Shown one piece after another: positions 60,501-64,000 of a stretch of DNA of 64,000 nt (the first letter of the stretch is position 1; each line of letters starts with the position of its first letter). This DNA is from Helichrysum umbraculigerum (taxonomy: Eukaryota; Streptophyta; Magnoliopsida; Asterales; Asteraceae): assembly GCA_949592205.1 (NCBI GenBank), contig CATIUR010000003.1, positions 15,577,001 through 15,641,000 of the forward strand, written 5' to 3'. The notes beneath the pieces were generated by a model. That model was not told the origin of the DNA. It did no database searches and saw only the letters and a list, made by a program, of their open reading frames with translations. A program made the position numbers and the translations under genes.

Positions 60501-62042
60501 GCCAATGTGGTTGCAGATGCTTTAAGTCGCAAGGTAACTTCTGATCGAGTTTATGTTATGCGTTTAGAAGTTTCTTCTGATTTGGTGGCTCAGATAAAAA
60601 CTGCACAGTTAGAAGCTTTGTTAGATCATAATTTGAAGTCTGAAATTATGTTGAATCGAAAAGAATTGTTATTAGATGATTCGAGGGGATTAAAAACCTT
60701 TCAGTCTCGTGTTTGGATTCCTTTGTTTGGGGGTCTTCGGGATGTTATTTTGAATGAAGCCCACAAGTCCAGATTGTCTGTACATCCGGGAAGTACTAAA
60801 ATGTATAATGACTTGAAACCTTTGTATTGGTGGCCTACAATGAAGATGGATGTAGCAAGGTTTGTTAGTTCTTGTCATATTTGTTCTCAAGTGAAAGCTG
60901 AACACCAGAAGCCGTATGGGTCGTTGAAACAGCTTGAGATTCCTGAATGGAAGTGGGAACATTTGACTATGGATTTTGTTACCAAACTGCCTAGAACTGT
61001 CCGTGGAAATGACATGGTTTGGGTTATTGTTGATCGATTGACCAAGAGTGCTCATTTTCTAGCTACTAGTGATACTGCATCTCTGAGTAAGCTTGCACAG
61101 TTGTATATGAATGAGATTGTTACTCGGCATGGTATTCCATTATCGATTGTATCTGATAGAGATCCAAGGTTCGTATCTCATTTCTGGCAGAGTTTGCAGC
61201 ATGAATTGGGTACACGTGTGAATCTTAGTACAGCTTATCATCCTCAAACCGATGGTCAGTCAGAACGTACGATTCAAACGCTTGAGGATATGTTAAGAGC
61301 TTGTATTCTAGAGTATGGTGGTTCTTGGGATTCTCATTTGCCATTGGTTGAGTTTGCTTATAATAACTCATATCATTCTAGTATTGGCATGCCTCCATAT
61401 GAAATGCTTTATGGACGCCGTTGTAGAACTCCAACTTGTTGGCTAGAGGCAGGTGAGAAACAGTTTGCAGGTCCAGATATTGTTCAAATGACAGCTGATA
61501 AAGTAGCAGTGGCTCGTGAAAAGTTGAAAGCTGCACGTGATAGACAGAAACAATATGCAGATCCTAAACGTCGACCTGTTATTTTTGCTGAAGGTGAACT
61601 TGTTTATCTAAAAGTTTCGCCTTGGAAAGGGGTAATACGGTTTGGGAAACGTGGCAAATTGGCTCCTCGGTATATTGGACCGTTTAGAATTCGTCAGATT
61701 GTTAATGATCAGTCTGTTACATTGGATCTTCCTTCAGAGCTTGCTGGTATTCATGATACGTTTAACATTTGTTATTTGAGGAAATGTAACGTTGAAGACC
61801 AGTCTCAGATTCTTCCTTTGAAAGATTTGAAAGTTGATCAAAGTCAAAAGTTAGTAGAAGAACCAGTTGAACTTCTTGACCGAAAAGTGACCAAACTTAG
61901 GAAGAAACAGATTCCCATGGTGTTAGTGAAATGGAAACATAGTTTAGGTGAAAACCTAACGTGGGAAACAGAGGATAGTATGAGATCCAGATATCCTGGA
62001 TTATTTGATCGTGATGAGATTTCGGGGACGAAATCTTTCTAA
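57501..62042 (+). CDS. gag-pol: Gag-pol polyprotein of Tekay-like chromovirus (1513 aa)
   Basis: The start is the first ATG of the frame (57501); the frame is open upstream to a GTG at 57486 but that is not a plausible start. In order: a short acidic N-terminus; Gag (about residues 85-255); two zinc knuckles CX2CX4HX4C (C322-C335 and C342-C355); aspartic protease with DSGA (D418); reverse transcriptase (about 605-785) with FIDD (D754, D755); RNase H (D901 in YCDAS); integrase with HHCC zinc finger (H1088, C1125, C1128) and D1158, D1219, E1255, where the last pair are separated by exactly 35 residues; and a chromodomain-like C-terminus (about 1452-1503). Gag and pol are one frame with no stop or shift, so the host cleaves a single precursor. 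The stop TAA overlaps the polypurine tract. This is the only intact long gene in the window. It would make the proteins for reverse transcription and insertion, and the chromodomain may guide integration to heterochromatin. Confidence 0.97.
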   Translation: MADNEQLPVNPNNVSRPEVAAETHDDRNEHAGTFFYAREEAERDQYLLHLEEENQALRMYKQQKEAESSHPVFGTISPPKQKVCSFKTFMSSNPSVYSGSTNPSVTLDWLRDVEKKFEVCQCEEELKVPYATQLLKGAAMNWWDSITSVLSSFQKASIRWSDFRNEVCKQYCSNYDIARIRKEFMDLQLTDNMSMDDLINQFTEKLRFVQQWVPDERTQIEQFVGTLPNHYRTSVRLASSLPQAFMLARSVDSDLKPQQVPSKEIVSQKSRSESTGKGKQRWQGNQQGKKQESRGGTSDRPNWCIKCRARHFGPCTVQTTRCVKCGVIGHEFKDCVFPTYVCWNCHKEGHRANQCSEAKRQGSGTVVGSSASSGQKRKTPPSAVSRAFQMTVDEAVHTDDVITGTFLVNYVPARVLFDSGANCSFVSVYFCDKLKMMPTVITNPVEVEIASGKSVPVTTSIIGASIMIDSQTFPISFLLMPIASFDVIIGMDWLSQYKASIDCHNKLIRIPISKKSYVVARGERDNVCIPLISMMKARKSLSKGCESYLAYVIDAKLEKKSLSDVPVVSEYPEVFPDELPGLPPVREVEYQIDLVPGSSPIAKAPYRLAPSEIREMMNQIQELLDKGFIRPSSSPWGAPVLFVKKKDGSFRMCIDYRELNKRTVKNKYPLPSIDDLFDQLQGSSFYSKIDLRSGYHQVRVRDCDIPKTAFRTRYGHFEFLVMPFGLTNAPAVFMDLMNRVCRPFLDKFVIVFIDDILVYSKSESEHGMHLRLVLETLKREHLYAKFSKCEFWIREVQFLGHIICNDGVKVDPSKIEAVMNWKAPKSASEIKSFLGLAGYYRKFIKDFSKISSSLTKLTRKDEKFIWTEQQETAFQTLKQLLCQAPVLALPDGSDDFVVYCDASIAGLGCVLMQRDRVIAYASRQLKPHERNYPTHDLELAAVVFALKIWRHYLYGTKCVICTDHKSLQYIFSQQELNMRQRRWLELIKDYDCEIKYHPGKANVVADALSRKVTSDRVYVMRLEVSSDLVAQIKTAQLEALLDHNLKSEIMLNRKELLLDDSRGLKTFQSRVWIPLFGGLRDVILNEAHKSRLSVHPGSTKMYNDLKPLYWWPTMKMDVARFVSSCHICSQVKAEHQKPYGSLKQLEIPEWKWEHLTMDFVTKLPRTVRGNDMVWVIVDRLTKSAHFLATSDTASLSKLAQLYMNEIVTRHGIPLSIVSDRDPRFVSHFWQSLQHELGTRVNLSTAYHPQTDGQSERTIQTLEDMLRACILEYGGSWDSHLPLVEFAYNNSYHSSIGMPPYEMLYGRRCRTPTCWLEAGEKQFAGPDIVQMTADKVAVAREKLKAARDRQKQYADPKRRPVIFAEGELVYLKVSPWKGVIRFGKRGKLAPRYIGPFRIRQIVNDQSVTLDLPSELAGIHDTFNICYLRKCNVEDQSQILPLKDLKVDQSQKLVEEPVELLDRKVTKLRKKQIPMVLVKWKHSLGENLTWETEDSMRSRYPGLFDRDEISGTKSF

Positions 62043-62053
62043 GGGGGGGAGAG
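62041..62053 (+). other. Polypurine tract
   Basis: AAGGGGGGGAGAG lies directly before the 3' LTR and primes plus-strand synthesis. It overlaps the last two bases of the stop codon. Confidence 0.9.
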
Positions 62054-62054
62054 T

Positions 62055-63906
62055 TGTAACATCCTCTCTTTTAGTCTGGTAATTTCTAATTTTAAATTGA
62101 TATATTTAATCGTATTAGAAATTATTTGATATTATTTGTTTATTTGCGAAACTTAATTAAATAAGCCTCAGGACTTATTGTGCTTAGTAAATTATTGTTT
62201 GTTTTAATTTACTATAGTTGACGGTGCAATAAAATAAGTTTCTCGCAAATGGTTTTTAGGTTCCAGACTATAGATTGAAAGGGGACTAGTTTTAAATGGA
62301 TACGGGTCGGTGTAAAAAGTTGAACCGACTTAAATACCTTTCCTTTTTAGGAAAGTTTATCCCTTTCTTCATTTGGAAACCTTAAACCCTAAAACCAAAC
62401 TATCAAAAACCTAGAACTACAAAGAAATCAAACTAGTGATCTTGAGCTGGAATTGATTTGTGTTTCATAATCGTCATCATCATCATCACTTTGAAATCTT
62501 TATTTGGTAAGTTATGATCATACTTAAATACATGATTATGATCAATTGAAGTTTGATAGTGAAATGATGTTTAAACATGTTATGGTATGTTTATGTGAGG
62601 ATATATGACTGAAAACCTGCTGCTGTAGTCGAAATTGTGGTTAATTGTTTGTGATTTGTTTGCTGAGTTTCTGCCATAGCTGAACTGGGTATCCCCTGTA
62701 CGTCGGTTGAACCCGGCGGGTTTCACCTGTACCCGGCGGGTTGTATGCCTAAACCGGGGACCCGGCGGTTAAAACCCGTACCCGGCGGCTCCTATAGCCT
62801 TTAAAACGCGATTAAGTTCTGTTACCGCAACTTTTAATTCACCCGGTGGCTTATTCATGTGAACCGGCGGGTTGTAGGTGGAAGCCGGCGGGTATGTACC
62901 TAAGCCGGCGGGTTGTGTGGTATTCCAGAAATGTTTTGTTTAACTTTTAAGACTTGTTCTAACTTGTTGTTTGCAATGTAAATTGTACTTATTAGCATAA
63001 TAATACATGATAGTTGTTGTATTTAGGAACTTATGATATTTGTAATGTTAATTGAGTTAAGTTCCTAATGATTTAAATTGACGTGATTCAAGTGTTACGA
63101 TCTTGATTTCTAACTTCTACCTGATTGTTGATTCTCAGATAAGCAAAGAGCTCAGCGAGATAAGACAGCTGAGTAAGTGAAACGAGATAATCAGGTGAGT
63201 GGATTTGAAACTCACAGTTTGATTTGGTTGTGTCAGTTTGATTTCAATCAGTAATTATAGGATTACTATTGATAGTATGTTAACCTTGAAATGATATGCC
63301 ATTTGATTGGTTGTTTGTTGAACATTGAATTGAAATGTATAATCCAGAGGTCAACTAGATTGTTGGTTGGACTTGATTGCTAATGTTGGTCAACACAGGG
63401 TTGCGTACATGTGTTGATGGAGATTAGCATTTAGTTAGCGGTTAATCACTGTTTTGGCCTGCAGTTGATTTAAGTGTTCTGATGGGGCCACCCGGAACAG
63501 GGTCTCTAGGAACCACCGTTCCTCTTGACGATATTTGTTGCATTATTGATTGTGAACAGATTGCTAGCTAAATTGAATTGTAGTTGATTATTCATTCACT
63601 TAGCTTCGTGCTAATCCCTCAATTTACTTCCTGCAGGTGATGTATATTATGTGGGTAGTCAGGAAGGATGTTTTGATGCTGGGAATGTTTGAAACTTGCA
63701 ACTCTGATCCAGTTTGTAATAAATTATGTTTTATAGTATATAATGCCCCGGGTTTGTAAACATGTTAATTATGGTTGTTTAGTAGTTAAACATTTTGTAC
63801 AAAGGATTGCGAAAATTTCTAGCAGGTTTTAATAGAATATGTATTTCAAGTAGTCGCTTCCGCCAGACTTAATATTATATTGTTGTATTAAATGAGGGGC
63901 GTTATA
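62055..63906 (+). repeat. 3' LTR
   Basis: 1852 bp, identical to the 5' LTR over every line compared. The motif array is at 62702-62917. Confidence 0.95.
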
Positions 63907-63911
63907 CTTTA

Positions 63912-64000
63912 TGTCATCAAACATCTGGTACTACATATATTGCAAAGCTTTGCTATGTCTGAAAGAGTATCATGATACGATACAAATAAACAAATTTATC
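63912..64000. other. Right flank of the Tekay-like insertion
   Basis: The window ends 89 bp after the target duplication. Nothing is recognised. Confidence 0.5.

Larger units (their letters stand above)
55473..63906 (+). mobile_element. Complete Tekay-like Ty3/gypsy chromovirus, 8434 bp
   Basis: Two LTRs of 1852 bp each flank a 4.7-kb interior with primer site, one uninterrupted polyprotein and polypurine tract. A 5-bp target duplication CTTTA is at 55468-55472 and 63907-63911. Reading both LTRs line by line I found no difference, so the insertion is very recent. All domains have their catalytic residues, so it may still be active. Clade assignment comes from the C-terminal 'EEPVELLDRKV...WE.ED' chromodomain-like tail and tRNA-Met priming. 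Confidence 0.95.

Noticed and set aside
60690..61055. Minus-strand ORF of 121 codons, also 58263-58562
   Set aside because: Antisense shadows of the intact gag-pol gene.

Overview
The window is nuclear DNA of a flowering plant, probably an asterid eudicot (possibly Asteraceae). It has no operons. Genes are sparse and intronless or split by GT-AG introns. Most of the 64 kb is transposable-element sequence in several nested layers: Ty3/gypsy chromoviruses, a Tat/Athila-like element, Copia, SINEs, MITEs, Helitron ends, a CACTA end and a LINE fragment. The only host-type genes I can recognise are a two-finger C2H2 zinc-finger gene (two copies, both disrupted), a DYW-class PPR gene (one frameshift), a degenerate FAR1/MULE-like gene and a captured ALG11 fragment. 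The only intact long reading frame is the polyprotein of a young retrotransposon.

Layout. 1-4.3 kb: 3' end and probable LTR of a Tat/Athila-like element. 4.3-11.6 kb: chromovirus-LTR-like DNA holding a truncated, decayed Copia element on the minus strand. 11.9 kb: tRNA-derived SINE. 12.1-21.2 kb: a large inverted duplication of the zinc-finger gene around a spacer that holds a hAT element. The right arm is split by a deleted chromovirus (15576-20215, TSD GGTAA), which itself holds a solo LTR (18992-19648, TSD GAGTT). 22.1-23.9 kb: PPR gene, minus strand. 24.9-28.9 kb: a run of small DNA transposons (two MULE-like, one Stowaway, one long-TIR foldback, one CACTA end). 30.0-34.4 kb: Helitron-type ends around purine/pyrimidine-biased low-complexity DNA. 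34.7-43.0 kb: a complete non-coding LTR retrotransposon (LARD-like), minus strand, TSD TTAGT. 43-47 kb: mostly AT-rich intergenic DNA with a SINE-like piece and a telomere-like tract. 47.3-55.0 kb: a mosaic of gene fragments inside a region peppered with a TAAAATGCAGTA motif. 55.5-63.9 kb: a complete Tekay-like chromovirus, plus strand, with LTRs I read as identical, TSD CTTTA, and one uninterrupted gag-pol frame.

How the parts relate. The non-coding element at 34.7-43.0 kb and the coding element at 55.5-63.9 kb share LTR termini (TG...TA), primer site, polypurine-tract context, the last bases of pol and several LTR blocks. The second is therefore a plausible protein source for the first's family. 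The most distinctive signals are this candidate pair, the GC-rich GCCGGC-type motif clusters in LTRs of different families, the zinc-finger gene broken in two independent ways with a start codon supplied by an LTR, and the gene-fragment mosaic that includes an ALG11 exon with its splice donor. All family assignments come from motifs read by eye. No database search was possible.
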